A stretch of 64,000 nt of DNA from the NCBI RefSeq assembly GCF_032268605.1, contig NZ_CP130318.1:2204001-2268000 (forward strand). Reading direction: 5' to 3'. The notes under the pieces are model-generated. The model did no database searches. It saw nothing but the letters and a program-made list of their open reading frames with translations, and was not told where the DNA came from. Positions 1 through 8,391 of this stretch are shown one piece after another (position 1 is the stretch's first letter; each line of letters opens with the position of its first letter). This DNA is from Paenibacillus aurantius. GTDB lineage: Bacteria > Bacillota > Bacilli > Paenibacillales > NBRC-103111. The position numbers were made by a program, and so were the translations under genes.

Positions 1-33
1 AAGGAGCCCTGAACAAACAGGGCTCCTTTTTTA
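1..33 (+). terminator. Intrinsic terminator at window start
   Basis: AGGAGCCCTG and CAGGGCTCCT flank a short AACAAA loop and are followed by a run of T. It ends a transcript that begins outside the window. Confidence 0.85.
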
Positions 34-60
34 TTGGCGAGTTCGAGAGGAGGGAAACGA

Positions 61-261
61 GTGGGAGAATGGGGAAAGGCAGCCGTCCTTTGGATCGTAT
101 TGCTGGTCTGGGTAGGCCTGCTGCTGGAAGGGATTGTCTATGCGGAAAGCCGGGAGGACCTTTCGGTCAAACACGCCTTGCTGGCGGGGATCGGGCTTGC
201 CGCGGCAGGAAGCTCGATTGCGTTCGGCTGGCTGCTCTCCAGAAATCGAAAGAAACGGTAA
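61..261 (+). CDS. Small membrane protein, unknown
   Basis: This 66-residue protein has two hydrophobic segments (about residues 6-25 and 36-55) and a basic tail ending RNRKKR, so it is probably a small integral membrane protein with two helices. The GTG at 61 is chosen because AGGAGGGA lies just upstream at the right distance; the in-frame TTG at 34 lies before that site and inside the terminator. It precedes the transporter gene by 46 bases on the same strand and may be co-transcribed. No family recognised. Confidence 0.6.
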   Translation: MGEWGKAAVLWIVLLVWVGLLLEGIVYAESREDLSVKHALLAGIGLAAAGSSIAFGWLLSRNRKKR

Positions 262-307
262 GAGAACAAGAGAAGCTTTACAAAGAGAAAGGGATGGGAG
301 AGGAACC

Positions 308-1588
308 ATGGAACAACAAGCCGTTTGGGCGGTTGCTTTATTCTTGATTGTTTATGCTTTAATCGTATCGGAGAAAATTCACCGGACCGTGGTGGCCATG
401 ATCGGCGGCCTGCTAATGATTGGGCTTGGGATCGTGGACCAGGAAACGGCTATTCATCATATAGATTTCAATACACTCGGTCTTCTGGTCGGGATGATGA
501 TTATTGTCAGCATTACCGCGGATACGGGCGTTTTTAAATACGTGGCGGTTTGGGCGGCCAAGCAGGCGAAGGGGGAACCGATGCACATTCTGCTGGCTCT
601 TGTGCTCATCACCGCCTTCGGCTCGGCCTTTCTGGATAACGTGACCACTATTCTTCTGATGGTTCCCGTCACGATGAGCATCACCCGGCAGCTGGGGGTA
701 AGCCCGATCCCCTATCTGATCACGCAGATTCTGGCCTCCAACATTGGAGGGACGGCTACGCTGATCGGGGATCCCCCCAACATCATGATCGGGAGTGCGG
801 TCAAAGAACTTACGTTTGTCGCTTTTCTCAACAACCTGACTCCGATAGCCCTGTTGATTCTGGCAGCGCATCTGCCTATTTTTCTATGGATTTTCCGCAA
901 GAAGCTCGTGACCACCCCGGAGCGAAAACAGGCCGTTCTCCAGATGGACGAAAAAGAGGAACTGAGGAATCGGACCTTGCTTATCAAATGCCTAACGGTT
1001 CTCGGATTTACCATTGTCGGTTTTTTCCTTCACCAGCTGCTTCATCTGGAAAGCGCTACGGTTGCTTTGGCCGGGGCGGCCGTTCTCCTGCTCCTAACAG
1101 GCGAGGAGGCCATGGAGCGGGCCTTCGCGAAGGTGGAGTGGCTTACGATCTTCTTCTTTGTCGGTCTTTTCGTCCTGGTGGGCGGGTTAATGGAGACCGG
1201 GGTTATTTCGAGCCTGGCGCAAAAGGCCATTGCCCTTACAGGCGGGGACCCGACGGCCACCTCCATGCTTATCTTGTGGATCAGTGCATTCGCTTCCGCG
1301 TTTCTCGATAATATTCCCTTTGTGGCGACCATGATCCCGATGATTCAAGAGATGGGGAATATGGGGGTGGAGAACCTGGAACCGCTCTGGTGGAGTCTGG
1401 CCCTAGGGGCTTGCCTCGGCGGAAACGGAACGCTGATTGGAGCAAGCGCCAACCTGATCGCAGCCGGACTCGCGGCGAAGGAGGATCACCCGATCCGCTT
1501 CCTGACGTTCATGAAATACGGCTTTCCGCTCATGCTGCTTTCGACCGCGATGGCAAGCGCCTATATTTACCTCCGGTACTTGATCTAA
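308..1588 (+). CDS. ArsB/NhaD-family ion transporter
   Basis: A 426-residue polytopic membrane protein of the ion transporter superfamily (ArsB/NhaD/P-protein type). Two homologous halves each carry the SAFLDN motif (SAFLDNVTTILLMVP in the N half, SAFLDNIPFVATMIP in the C half), and a conserved NIGGTATLIGDPPN stretch lies near residue 150, with GGNGTLIGASAN as its counterpart in the second half. Such proteins exchange anions or Na+/H+ across the membrane; the substrate cannot be read from sequence. ATG at 308 follows GGGAGAGG; longer in-frame upstream codons overlap the previous gene and lack a site. Confidence 0.85.
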   Translation: MEQQAVWAVALFLIVYALIVSEKIHRTVVAMIGGLLMIGLGIVDQETAIHHIDFNTLGLLVGMMIIVSITADTGVFKYVAVWAAKQAKGEPMHILLALVLITAFGSAFLDNVTTILLMVPVTMSITRQLGVSPIPYLITQILASNIGGTATLIGDPPNIMIGSAVKELTFVAFLNNLTPIALLILAAHLPIFLWIFRKKLVTTPERKQAVLQMDEKEELRNRTLLIKCLTVLGFTIVGFFLHQLLHLESATVALAGAAVLLLLTGEEAMERAFAKVEWLTIFFFVGLFVLVGGLMETGVISSLAQKAIALTGGDPTATSMLILWISAFASAFLDNIPFVATMIPMIQEMGNMGVENLEPLWWSLALGACLGGNGTLIGASANLIAAGLAAKEDHPIRFLTFMKYGFPLMLLSTAMASAYIYLRYLI

Positions 1589-1700
1589 AGCCGGTGCCCT
1601 AACCGGTAACCTTCTTGGCAAGAGAGCCTGCTGCGCATTGTGGTCACAAGGGATGCAAGCGGGTGAACGCATCTTCCCGGTCGTTAACCTTGCCTGCCCA

Positions 1701-1731
1701 AAAGAGGCGTCCCTTGACGGGACGCCTCTTT
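1701..1731. terminator. Bidirectional intrinsic terminator
   Basis: A 13-base perfect inverted repeat (AAAGAGGCGTCCC / GGGACGCCTCTTT) lies between the convergent transporter and catalase genes. The A-run on one side and T-run on the other allow use from both directions. Confidence 0.8.
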
Positions 1732-1749
1732 GTTCATGATATAGACGAT

Positions 1750-3207
1750 TTACTCCTCCTGCGGGACCGGAAGGCCCAGGCCTTCGGCAACCCGCCGTCC
1801 GTATTCCGGATCGGCCTTGTAGAAATGGCCGATCTGCCGGGCCAGAATGTCTTCCCGCGGAACCGGCTTCATAGCCGTCACAATGGTGGAGACGAGCCGG
1901 CTCCGTTCTTCCTCACTCATCAGGCGGTACAAATCTCCCGCCTGCGTGTAATGATCATCCCGGTCGTAAGCGGTGCTGTCGGCTGTGCCTGAGACCGGGT
2001 GAGGGGACGGCCGGTCGGCCGGTGATTCCTTCGGTCCGCCCAGGCTGTTGGGCTCGTAGTAGACCGACCCTCCTCCGTTGGAATCGAAGCGCATCTGGCC
2101 GTCCCGCTGGTAGTGGTTCACTTCGCTTAGGGGGCGGTTAATCGGCAGCGCCTGGTGATTCGCCCCGACCCGGTAGCGGTGGGCATCCGCGTAGGCGAAC
2201 AGCCGGCCCTGGAGCATTTTATCCGGGGATACTTCAATGCCCGGAACCAGGGTGCCCGGCGAGAAGGTAGCCTGTTCCACTTCCGTGAAATAATTGGAGG
2301 GGTTGCGGTCCAGCACCATCCGGCCCACCTCCATCAGGGGATAATCCTTCTGGGACCAAACCTTCGTCACATCGAACGGATCGAACCGGTACGTCTCGGC
2401 GTCTTCCAGGGGCATAACCTGCACATAGAGCGTCCAGGCCGGGAAGTCCCCTTCCTCGATGGAGTTAAACAGATCCTCCGTGTGGTAATCCGGGTTCTCG
2501 CCAGCCAATTGTGCCGCGACATCGGAGGTGAGGTTCTTTACGCCCTGCTCGGTTTTGAAGTGGTATTTCACCCACACTCCCTTGCCTTCCGCGTTAACCC
2601 ACTTGAAGGTGTGGCTGCCGAAGCCGTGCATATGCCGGAAGGTAGCCGGGATGCCGCGGTCGGACATCAGGATGGTGACCTGGTGCAGCGATTCCGGCGA
2701 CAGGGACCAGAAATCCCAAACCGCGGTCGGGTTCTTCAAATGGGTTTGGGGATGGCGCTTCTGCGTATGGATGAAATCCGGGAACTTGATCGCATCGCGG
2801 ATGAAGAAGACCGGCGTGTTGTTGCCGACGAGGTCGTAATTCCCCTCTTCGGTATAAAACTTCACCGCGAACCCGCGGGGATCGCGGACCGTATCAGCCG
2901 AGCCGTTCTCACCCGCTACGGTGGAGAAGCGGACGAAGAGCGGGGTGCGCTTTCCGACCTCTGACAGGAAAGCGGCTTTCGTATAAGGGGAAACGTCCCG
3001 GGTAACCTCGAAATAGCCGTGAGCCCCGGCTCCCTTGGCGTGTACGACCCGTTCCGGAACCCGTTCCCGGTTGAAATGAGCCAGTTTATCGAGCAGATGA
3101 ACATCCTGGATCAGAGTAGGGCCCCGGGAACCCGCGGTTATCGAATTCTGGTTGTCGCCGACGGGCGCTCCCCAGCTTGTTGTCAATTTGGAAGGAGGGT
3201 TAGTCAT
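1750..3207 (-). CDS. katA: Catalase, small-subunit haem type
   Basis: This 485-residue protein is a monofunctional haem catalase that disproportionates hydrogen peroxide in the cytoplasm. The catalytic His lies in [17 protein letters not shown], the Asn in the [22 protein letters not shown] block, and the haem-ligand Tyr in [14 protein letters not shown]. Length fits the clade-3 small-subunit group. The start is the ATG giving MTNPPSK, six bases after GAGGTG; an upstream GTG in the same frame overlaps that site. It is monocistronic, facing a terminator shared with the transporter. I see no convincing PerR box. Confidence 0.95.
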   Translation of the reverse strand: MTNPPSKLTTSWGAPVGDNQNSITAGSRGPTLIQDVHLLDKLAHFNRERVPERVVHAKGAGAHGYFEVTRDVSPYTKAAFLSEVGKRTPLFVRFSTVAGENGSADTVRDPRGFAVKFYTEEGNYDLVGNNTPVFFIRDAIKFPDFIHTQKRHPQTHLKNPTAVWDFWSLSPESLHQVTILMSDRGIPATFRHMHGFGSHTFKWVNAEGKGVWVKYHFKTEQGVKNLTSDVAAQLAGENPDYHTEDLFNSIEEGDFPAWTLYVQVMPLEDAETYRFDPFDVTKVWSQKDYPLMEVGRMVLDRNPSNYFTEVEQATFSPGTLVPGIEVSPDKMLQGRLFAYADAHRYRVGANHQALPINRPLSEVNHYQRDGQMRFDSNGGGSVYYEPNSLGGPKESPADRPSPHPVSGTADSTAYDRDDHYTQAGDLYRLMSEEERSRLVSTIVTAMKPVPREDILARQIGHFYKADPEYGRRVAEGLGLPVPQEE

Positions 3208-3332
3208 TTTCATCACCTCATGTAAGAGTTATAGGAACAGCATATCAGCCGTCCGGCCCTTTATCATGAAGGTTGGATGAAAGTTCAGCTTCCTGCAAAA
3301 AAAGGACGCCTCAACTCCGTTCGGTTACCGGT

Positions 3333-4175
3333 TCAGCGAACGGGCTGTCCCGCGAGCTCCCGTACATAACGGATCGTCTCGTCCAATGTATCGTTACTGA
3401 CCGCCTCAAGCGAAACGTCGACGAAAGGCTTGGCCTGCTGCAGCTTCTCCAGGAAAGAAGCGGTGCGGAAGCCCCCTTGTCCCGAGCGGACCTCCCGGAG
3501 CTTGCCCTCGTTCAAGGTGACGTCTTTCAGATGGGAGAGAACGATTCTCGGGCCGAATAAGCGGAAGGCCTCCTCGAGAAATTCCTCCTGATCCTCATAC
3601 TGGCGGGGAGTGAGCAGGTTGCACGGATCGAAGACGACGCCCAGGGTGCTCGACGGAACCTCCTCCATAATCCTCACCATGTTCCGGGCACTGGACAAGG
3701 TATGGCTGCTGACCGGCTCCAGGCCAATCGTAACGCCCCACCGCTCGGCTTCCTCCGCCAGTTCCTCCACCGTTTGGCGCAGGACGTTCCAGCCGATTTC
3801 CACATATCTTTCCGGATCCTGCTCCCGGTACGTCTCCAGGCTTCCGGTTTCCGTAGCCACGATGGAGGTGCCGAAGTCCCGGGCATACCGAAGATGCTCC
3901 TTGAAGCGGGCGATCTCCTGCCGGCGGATGTCCGGATCCGGATGGACGGGATTGATATAGCAGCCGAGGACCCCAATACGCAAACCGCAGCGGTCAAATT
4001 GCTCCGCTATGTAACTGGCCAGGCCCGGGCTAAGCTTTCCGGTTCCGGTGTCGATATCGCCGATAGCTTTCGTCAGGGCAAGCTGCACAAAATCAATGCC
4101 CCGGTTCTGAAGCTTGGCCGTCAATTCTTTCAGGGGAAGATTTCCGGCTGTGTGAGCCAAGGTACCGAATCCCAT
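3333..4175 (-). CDS. Sugar phosphate isomerase/epimerase-like TIM barrel
   Basis: A 280-residue protein of the xylose-isomerase-like TIM-barrel superfamily (AP endonuclease 2 type). Metal-site residues typical of the group are visible: the Glu in IVATETGS, the Glu in IGLEPVSSH, the Asp in GVVFDPCNLL, the His in VLSHLKD and the Glu in DVSLEAVS. Members isomerise or epimerise sugars or cyclitols, or cut abasic DNA; residues cannot distinguish the substrate. It stands alone on the minus strand, divergent from the DeoR-type regulator. Confidence 0.8.
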   Translation of the reverse strand: MGFGTLAHTAGNLPLKELTAKLQNRGIDFVQLALTKAIGDIDTGTGKLSPGLASYIAEQFDRCGLRIGVLGCYINPVHPDPDIRRQEIARFKEHLRYARDFGTSIVATETGSLETYREQDPERYVEIGWNVLRQTVEELAEEAERWGVTIGLEPVSSHTLSSARNMVRIMEEVPSSTLGVVFDPCNLLTPRQYEDQEEFLEEAFRLFGPRIVLSHLKDVTLNEGKLREVRSGQGGFRTASFLEKLQQAKPFVDVSLEAVSNDTLDETIRYVRELAGQPVR

Positions 4176-4429
4176 TTCAGAAACACTCCTTCGGATAATG
4201 GTAAAGTAAAGGGCTTACATTGTTATCGTACCATGCGCGGACGGGCCAGCCAACAAAAGGAAGGGAACCAGCCGGCCGGTTTGCTAGTGGGAATGCTTGC
4301 CTGTCTTTCATATGTGCTCGTTTTGAGGGAGACAAGCTCTTCCCAGGATCGTTCCGGCTGACAGGCTCCAAAGCAGCCGCTTTAGGTTCCCGTCCATACT
4401 CTTCATATTAAGAATTGATAAAGAACGCA

Positions 4430-4458
4430 TTGACAAAAAAGGTAGCCTAAACTACTCT
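4430..4458 (+). promoter_or_regulatory. Sigma-A promoter of DeoR-type regulator gene
   Basis: Perfect -35 TTGACA and TACTCT -10 are 17 bases apart. AT-rich near-repeats (AAAACAAACAAAA and AAAAATAAACAA) lie between the -10 and the ATG at 4514 and could be an autoregulatory site; that last point is inference. The rest of 4176-4429 shows nothing recognisable. Confidence 0.7.
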
Positions 4459-4513
4459 TAATCTAACGAAAACAAACAAAATCGAGTAAAAATAAACAAT
4501 TGGAGAGTTGACT

Positions 4514-5275
4514 ATGCTGGCTGCCGAAAGAAAAATGCGGATAGTGGAATACGTTAAGCAGAAGCGTGTCGCTACCGTTGCCGCATTGGCCAAGGAGTTT
4601 CAAGTCCATGAAGCGACCATCCGCCGGGATTTGGCGGAGATCGAGTTCGAAGGGCTGCTCCGGCGGACCCACGGAGGAGTGGTTATTGACCGCGGGGCCA
4701 ATATGGAAGCTTCTTTTCCGGAACGGGCCCAGGAGCAGGTCGAGCAGAAGGAGAGAATAGGCAAAGCCGCCGCCGATCTGGTGGAGGACGGGGATCATAT
4801 CATTCTCGATTCCGGTACCACGACCATGCATATTGCGAGGCAGCTCCAGAACCGTACGAACATTACCGTCGTTACGAATGATATCAACGTGGCGGCGGAG
4901 CTGAGGGATACCCCGGGAGTCAATGTGATCGTTACCGGAGGGCTGCTGTATCACTCCTCCTATATGCTGAACGGAATGTTCACCGACCAGGTCCTGGGCA
5001 CGCTTCATGTGCAGAAGGCGTTTATCGGAACACCGGCCATCCACGCCAAATACGGACTGACTCACCCCGAAGCCCAGCTCGTCCCGACCAAGCAGGGGAT
5101 GATCCGGGCCGCCCAGGAAATTATTGTGGTTGCCGATGACACCAAGATAGGAAAGGTTTCCCTTCATACGGTTGCTCCTGCCAGTTCCATCCACCGGTTC
5201 CTGACCGGGAAGGAAGCCTCCGAAATCCAGATCAAGGAATTCCGGGAATCGGGCATCGACATTATTCAGGTATAA
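4514..5275 (+). CDS. DeoR/GlpR-family transcriptional regulator
   Basis: 253 residues. The N-terminal winged helix (about residues 1-57) ends in the DeoR signature VHEATIRRDLAEIEFEGLLRR-like segment with THGG; the C-terminal DeoRC domain carries ILDSGTTTMHIARQL, typical of binding a phosphorylated sugar. It is followed 35 bases later by the glycerol-1-phosphate dehydrogenase gene, so control of the glycerol-phosphate block is likely. GGAGAG before ATG 4514 decides the start over TTG 4508. Confidence 0.9.
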   Translation: MLAAERKMRIVEYVKQKRVATVAALAKEFQVHEATIRRDLAEIEFEGLLRRTHGGVVIDRGANMEASFPERAQEQVEQKERIGKAAADLVEDGDHIILDSGTTTMHIARQLQNRTNITVVTNDINVAAELRDTPGVNVIVTGGLLYHSSYMLNGMFTDQVLGTLHVQKAFIGTPAIHAKYGLTHPEAQLVPTKQGMIRAAQEIIVVADDTKIGKVSLHTVAPASSIHRFLTGKEASEIQIKEFRESGIDIIQV

Positions 5276-5310
5276 GCCAAAATTCTAAAGATGGGACTGG
5301 AGGGAATATA

Positions 5311-6540
5311 GTGTTGGATATTATGGAAGCCGTCCGGCAAGCGGCGGCAGCCCGGGGAAGGAGCCTGGAGGGGATTCCCTTCCCGGAGGTCATCCGGCTC
5401 GAACCCGGGGCGGTTAAAGAAACCGCCGGCTACCTGGCAGAAACCGGCCTCCGTTCCATTGTGGTAGTCTCGGATGCGGTGATTGGCAAGGCCGTTCGAT
5501 ATGAGCTGACGAAGGATCTGATCGCCAATGGAAGCAGAGCCTCCCTGGTCGAGGTCCTCCCGAATGCCGTCGGGGACGTGGTGGCCGATGAGGCTTCTAT
5601 CGTTCAAGTGCTGCTCGAGATCCAGAAGCTGCGGGCGGATGCGGTAGTGGCCCTTGGAGCCGGAACGATTCACGACATTGTCCGGTACGCCGCCTTCTCG
5701 TCCGGCCTCCCGTTCGTGTCGGTTCCGACCGCTCCGTCCGTGGACGGGTTCACCTCCAGAGGAGCGCCCATTCTTATTCGCGGGCACAAGCATACAGTGC
5801 CCGCCATCGGCCCTTCCGCGATCTTCGCCGATACCCATATTCTAAAGGAAGCCCCGGCGGCGATGGTAGCGGCGGGCTTTGGGGATATGCTGGGCAAATA
5901 CACTTCTCTTTTCGACTGGACGTTCGAGCATATGGTCACTGGCGCTCCGTATGATGAGCTGTCGGCGGACATGACGATGCAGGCGCTAGCCTCCTGCATC
6001 GATCAGGTAGAGGCCATCGGCAGCCGGACCGAGGAAGGCGTATCCGTGCTCATGCAGGCCCTCATCCAATCGGGCCTGGCCATGCTGATCTTCGGCCAGT
6101 CGCACCCGGCTTCCGGCGCGGAGCACCATTTGTCCCATTATTGGGAAATGGAGTTTCTCCGCACGGGGCGGAGACAGCTGCTTCACGGCGCCAAGGTGGG
6201 CGCCGCCTGCGCGGTTATCGCCCGGCTCTACCGGGAGCTTGCCGACAGCGGCCTTCCCTACGGTTCCGAGGGGGCGCTGCCGGAGGAGCTGCGGCACGCG
6301 GCCCGGCAGGCGGAAGGACGCTGGCCGGAAATCCGCCAGCTGATCGGGGCTCTGCCGGAACCGGAGCGGATCCAGGCTTGGCTTACGGCCGCACAGGGGC
6401 CCGCCACGACGGAGGAGCTCGGCATCGGGCCGGAGCTCGTCGCGAGAGCCCTGCGGGAAGCCGATGAGGTGCGCCCCAGCCGGTTGACCCTGCTGCGCCT
6501 CTACAACTCGCTCCTCCGGCATCAGCCGCTGTCTTCGTAA
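5311..6540 (+). CDS. egsA: sn-Glycerol-1-phosphate dehydrogenase (AraM/EgsA type)
   Basis: A 409-residue member of the iron-dependent alcohol dehydrogenase/dehydroquinate-synthase-like fold, closest in appearance to Bacillus AraM, which reduces dihydroxyacetone phosphate to sn-glycerol 1-phosphate with NAD(P)H. GAGTIHDIVRYAA and PTAPSVDGFTSRGAP form the nucleotide/substrate region; metal ligands are expected at the Asp in GFGDMLGKY and the His residues in SGAEHHLSHYWE and LLHGAKVG. GTG 5311 follows GGAGGG by six bases. It is probably co-transcribed with the DeoR-type regulator. In B. subtilis araM lies next to araL; a HAD-IIA gene follows here too. Confidence 0.9.
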   Translation: MLDIMEAVRQAAAARGRSLEGIPFPEVIRLEPGAVKETAGYLAETGLRSIVVVSDAVIGKAVRYELTKDLIANGSRASLVEVLPNAVGDVVADEASIVQVLLEIQKLRADAVVALGAGTIHDIVRYAAFSSGLPFVSVPTAPSVDGFTSRGAPILIRGHKHTVPAIGPSAIFADTHILKEAPAAMVAAGFGDMLGKYTSLFDWTFEHMVTGAPYDELSADMTMQALASCIDQVEAIGSRTEEGVSVLMQALIQSGLAMLIFGQSHPASGAEHHLSHYWEMEFLRTGRRQLLHGAKVGAACAVIARLYRELADSGLPYGSEGALPEELRHAARQAEGRWPEIRQLIGALPEPERIQAWLTAAQGPATTEELGIGPELVARALREADEVRPSRLTLLRLYNSLLRHQPLSS

Positions 6541-6636
6541 CCGCATAAAAACAGTAAGACGAATCCGGTACGGGTTGTACCGGGCGAATAACCGGATGGG
6601 AATACGACGCCGCGCGGGTATTTCGGTTTGAATTCC

Positions 6637-6665
6637 TTGACACCTAAGGGACGCCGTACTATACT
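6637..6665 (+). promoter_or_regulatory. Sigma-A promoter before HAD-IIA gene
   Basis: TTGACA and TATACT are separated by exactly 17 bases, giving a near-consensus promoter about 145 bases ahead of the HAD gene start. Confidence 0.85.
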
Positions 6666-6690
6666 GCATACGATAAAGAAAAAGAATCGG

Positions 6691-6785
6691 TTTGGCGGAG
6701 CCTAAGAGAGAGCCCTTACCCGTGTTCGTCTTTCCCCTTAAAGGGAGGAGTGCGTATACTGAGGTGAAGGGCTCTTTAGGTTTTT
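6691..6785 (+). promoter_or_regulatory. Terminator-containing leader, candidate GlpP site
   Basis: The leader begins with TTTGGCGGAGCC and holds CCTAA...AGCCCTT pairing with AAGGGCTCTTTAGG (three-base bulge), followed at once by TTTTT at 6781-6785. It lies between a strong promoter and the gene, so it should stop transcription unless antiterminated. The GGCGGAG segment resembles the glpD and glycerophosphodiesterase leaders nearby. Confidence 0.5.
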
Positions 6786-6817
6786 CCGCCGATTGCCGAC
6801 GGGAGGAAAACTGGGTC

Positions 6818-7594
6818 ATGAGAGGGTATATTTTTGATTTGGACGGCACCGTCTATCTGGGAGAACGGCTTATCGAGGGAGCCGCTGAAGCGATCCGCAC
6901 ACTGCGGGAGCGGGGGGATAAGGTGGTATTCCTATCCAACAAACCGATTGCCACCCGGCAATCCTACGCTCATAAATTAACGAAAATGGGGATTCCGACC
7001 GAGCTCGGCGACATTTTGAACTCGTCGCTCATTCTGGCCCGTTACCTTAAGAAGATCGTCAAGCCCGGCGAAACGGTCTACGTAATCGGAGAAGAGCCGA
7101 TCTGCAGCGAGCTGAGGGAGCATGGCATTACGCCGCGGCAGGACGAAGAGGACATTCGGCCTCAATACGTCGTCCTTTCCTGGGACCGCCAATTTACGTA
7201 CGACAAGCTGAACCGGCTGTACCAGGCGGCCGTCAACGGAGCGGTCATCATCGCTTCCAATCCCGATTACACCTGTCCGCTCGAGAACGGTCAAATCCCG
7301 GATACCGGAACGTTCATCGCGGCGCTCGAATCGGCGACCGGCCGGCCGATCGATGCGGTTGTCGGCAAGCCGTCCCCGATCTCGGCGGCGGCCGCTGTGG
7401 AGCACCTTGGCCTTGCTTACGAGGATTGCTTTATGATCGGCGACCGGCTGGAGACGGATATCAAGATGGCGCACGACACGGGCATGAAGTCGGTCCTGGT
7501 CCTTACGGGAGTCGGAACGAGAGAGGCGGCCGCAGCCTGCGCCTATCCTCCGGATCACATTATACCAAGCATCAAAGAGGTCGTTCATCTCTAA
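6818..7594 (+). CDS. HAD-IIA sugar/glycerol phosphate phosphatase (AraL/NagD type)
   Basis: 258 residues. HAD motif I is DLDGTVYLG at the N-terminus, motif II lies in VVFLSNKP, the motif III Lys in VVGKPSP and motif IV in CFMIGDRLETDI; the large insert between motifs II and III is the C2a cap of the IIA subclass. Relatives (AraL, NagD, PGP) dephosphorylate small sugar phosphates, and PGP-type members act on glycerol phosphate. Its position between AraM and GlpP suggests glycerol-phosphate hydrolysis. ATG 6818 follows GGGAGG. Confidence 0.85.
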   Translation: MRGYIFDLDGTVYLGERLIEGAAEAIRTLRERGDKVVFLSNKPIATRQSYAHKLTKMGIPTELGDILNSSLILARYLKKIVKPGETVYVIGEEPICSELREHGITPRQDEEDIRPQYVVLSWDRQFTYDKLNRLYQAAVNGAVIIASNPDYTCPLENGQIPDTGTFIAALESATGRPIDAVVGKPSPISAAAAVEHLGLAYEDCFMIGDRLETDIKMAHDTGMKSVLVLTGVGTREAAAACAYPPDHIIPSIKEVVHL

Positions 7595-7602
7595 ACGCTG
7601 CG

Positions 7603-7611
7603 TGGTATAAT
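7603..7611 (+). promoter_or_regulatory. Extended -10 promoter for glpP
   Basis: TGGTATAAT is a perfect extended -10 directly after the HAD gene stop and about 30 bases before the GlpP start; no clear -35 is seen. Confidence 0.6.
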
Positions 7612-7640
7612 GAAGCCAGCAACGTATGGAGGTTAGCCGC

Positions 7641-8204
7641 ATGTACCCAATTGTCGATCTAGTTGAACATCAAGTGATTTGCGCCGTTCAGAAGCCCGAG
7701 GACCTGGAAGCAGCCCTGAAGGCGGAGGCGAATATCGTCTTTCTTCTCACGGGTTCGATCTTTAATGTCAAGGAGCTGGTCCAGAAGGTTCTCGCGGCCG
7801 GCAAAGAGGTCTTCCTTCATATGGAATTTATTGAAGGGATTGCTGCAGACCGAAGCGGAGTGGCTTATGTCGCCCGCCATGTTTGCCCGACAGGAATCAT
7901 TTCCACGAGAAGCAACCTGATTAGGTTCGCGAAGGACATGGACCTTATGGCCATTCAGCGCATCTTCCTGATCGACCGGAATGCCGTAACGAAAGGAATC
8001 AAAGCGGTGGAGCAAAGCCTCCCCGATGCCATCGAAGTTATGCCGGGCATCATGCCCCGGATTATCCGGGAAATGACCAACCTGACCCCGCTTCCCATCA
8101 TTGCGGGCGGGCTGGTCGGCACCCGGCAGGAGATCGACGAAGCGCTTGAGGCTGGAGCTTTGGCCGTGTCCGTCGGATCTCACGACTTGTGGGAAACTAA
8201 GTAA
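7641..8204 (+). CDS. glpP: Glycerol uptake operon antiterminator
   Basis: A 187-residue protein matching GlpP: hydrophobic VIVDLVEH-like start, FLLTGSIFNVKELV, VFLHMEFIEGIAADRSGVAYVA, CPTGIISTRSNLIRFAKDMDL and a C-terminal IIAGGLVGT phosphate-binding loop on a TIM-barrel-like fold. In Bacillus GlpP binds glycerol 3-phosphate and then the leader mRNAs of glp operons to allow read-through of terminators. GlpD and two other terminator-containing leaders lie nearby. ATG 7641 follows GGAGG. Confidence 0.93.
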   Translation: MYPIVDLVEHQVICAVQKPEDLEAALKAEANIVFLLTGSIFNVKELVQKVLAAGKEVFLHMEFIEGIAADRSGVAYVARHVCPTGIISTRSNLIRFAKDMDLMAIQRIFLIDRNAVTKGIKAVEQSLPDAIEVMPGIMPRIIREMTNLTPLPIIAGGLVGTRQEIDEALEAGALAVSVGSHDLWETK

Positions 8205-8218
8205 GGAAGCCGGCCGCG

Positions 8219-8364
8219 GGCCTCTCGGGAGAGGAAAGTCCCGAGGGGCCGGGCCACAGCCCACAAGCATAATCGTTTCAAAGCAGGCGGAGACCATGGA
8301 GAGCCGGCTTGGAAACAGAGGGATATCCCGTAGGGAGGACTCTGTTTCGAGCCGGCTTTTTCTT
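8219..8364 (+). promoter_or_regulatory. glpD leader with terminator and candidate GlpP site
   Basis: Two structures lie between glpP and glpD. The first is a 12-base-pair stem (8219-8230 with 8239-8250, one G-T pair) closed by loop GAGGAAAG and lacking a T-run. The second is an intrinsic terminator at 8303-8364: AGCCGGCT and AAACAGAG pair with CTCTGTTT and AGCCGGCT, followed by TTTTCTT. GGCGGAGACCATGGAGA (8286-8302) immediately precedes the terminator and is the probable GlpP target, by analogy with Bacillus glp leaders. Confidence 0.7.
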
Positions 8365-8391
8365 ATTTCTACAAAGAAAGAAGGGGTTTGG

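Noticed and set aside
34-60. Longer start of the first small gene at TTG 34
   Set aside because: The TTG precedes the ribosome site and overlaps the terminator T-run; GTG 61 is correctly spaced from AGGAGGGA.
8228-8250. RNase P RNA-like GAGGAAAG-TCC string
   Set aside because: Only this short string matches; it is the loop of a simple hairpin and no other RNase P conserved regions follow.
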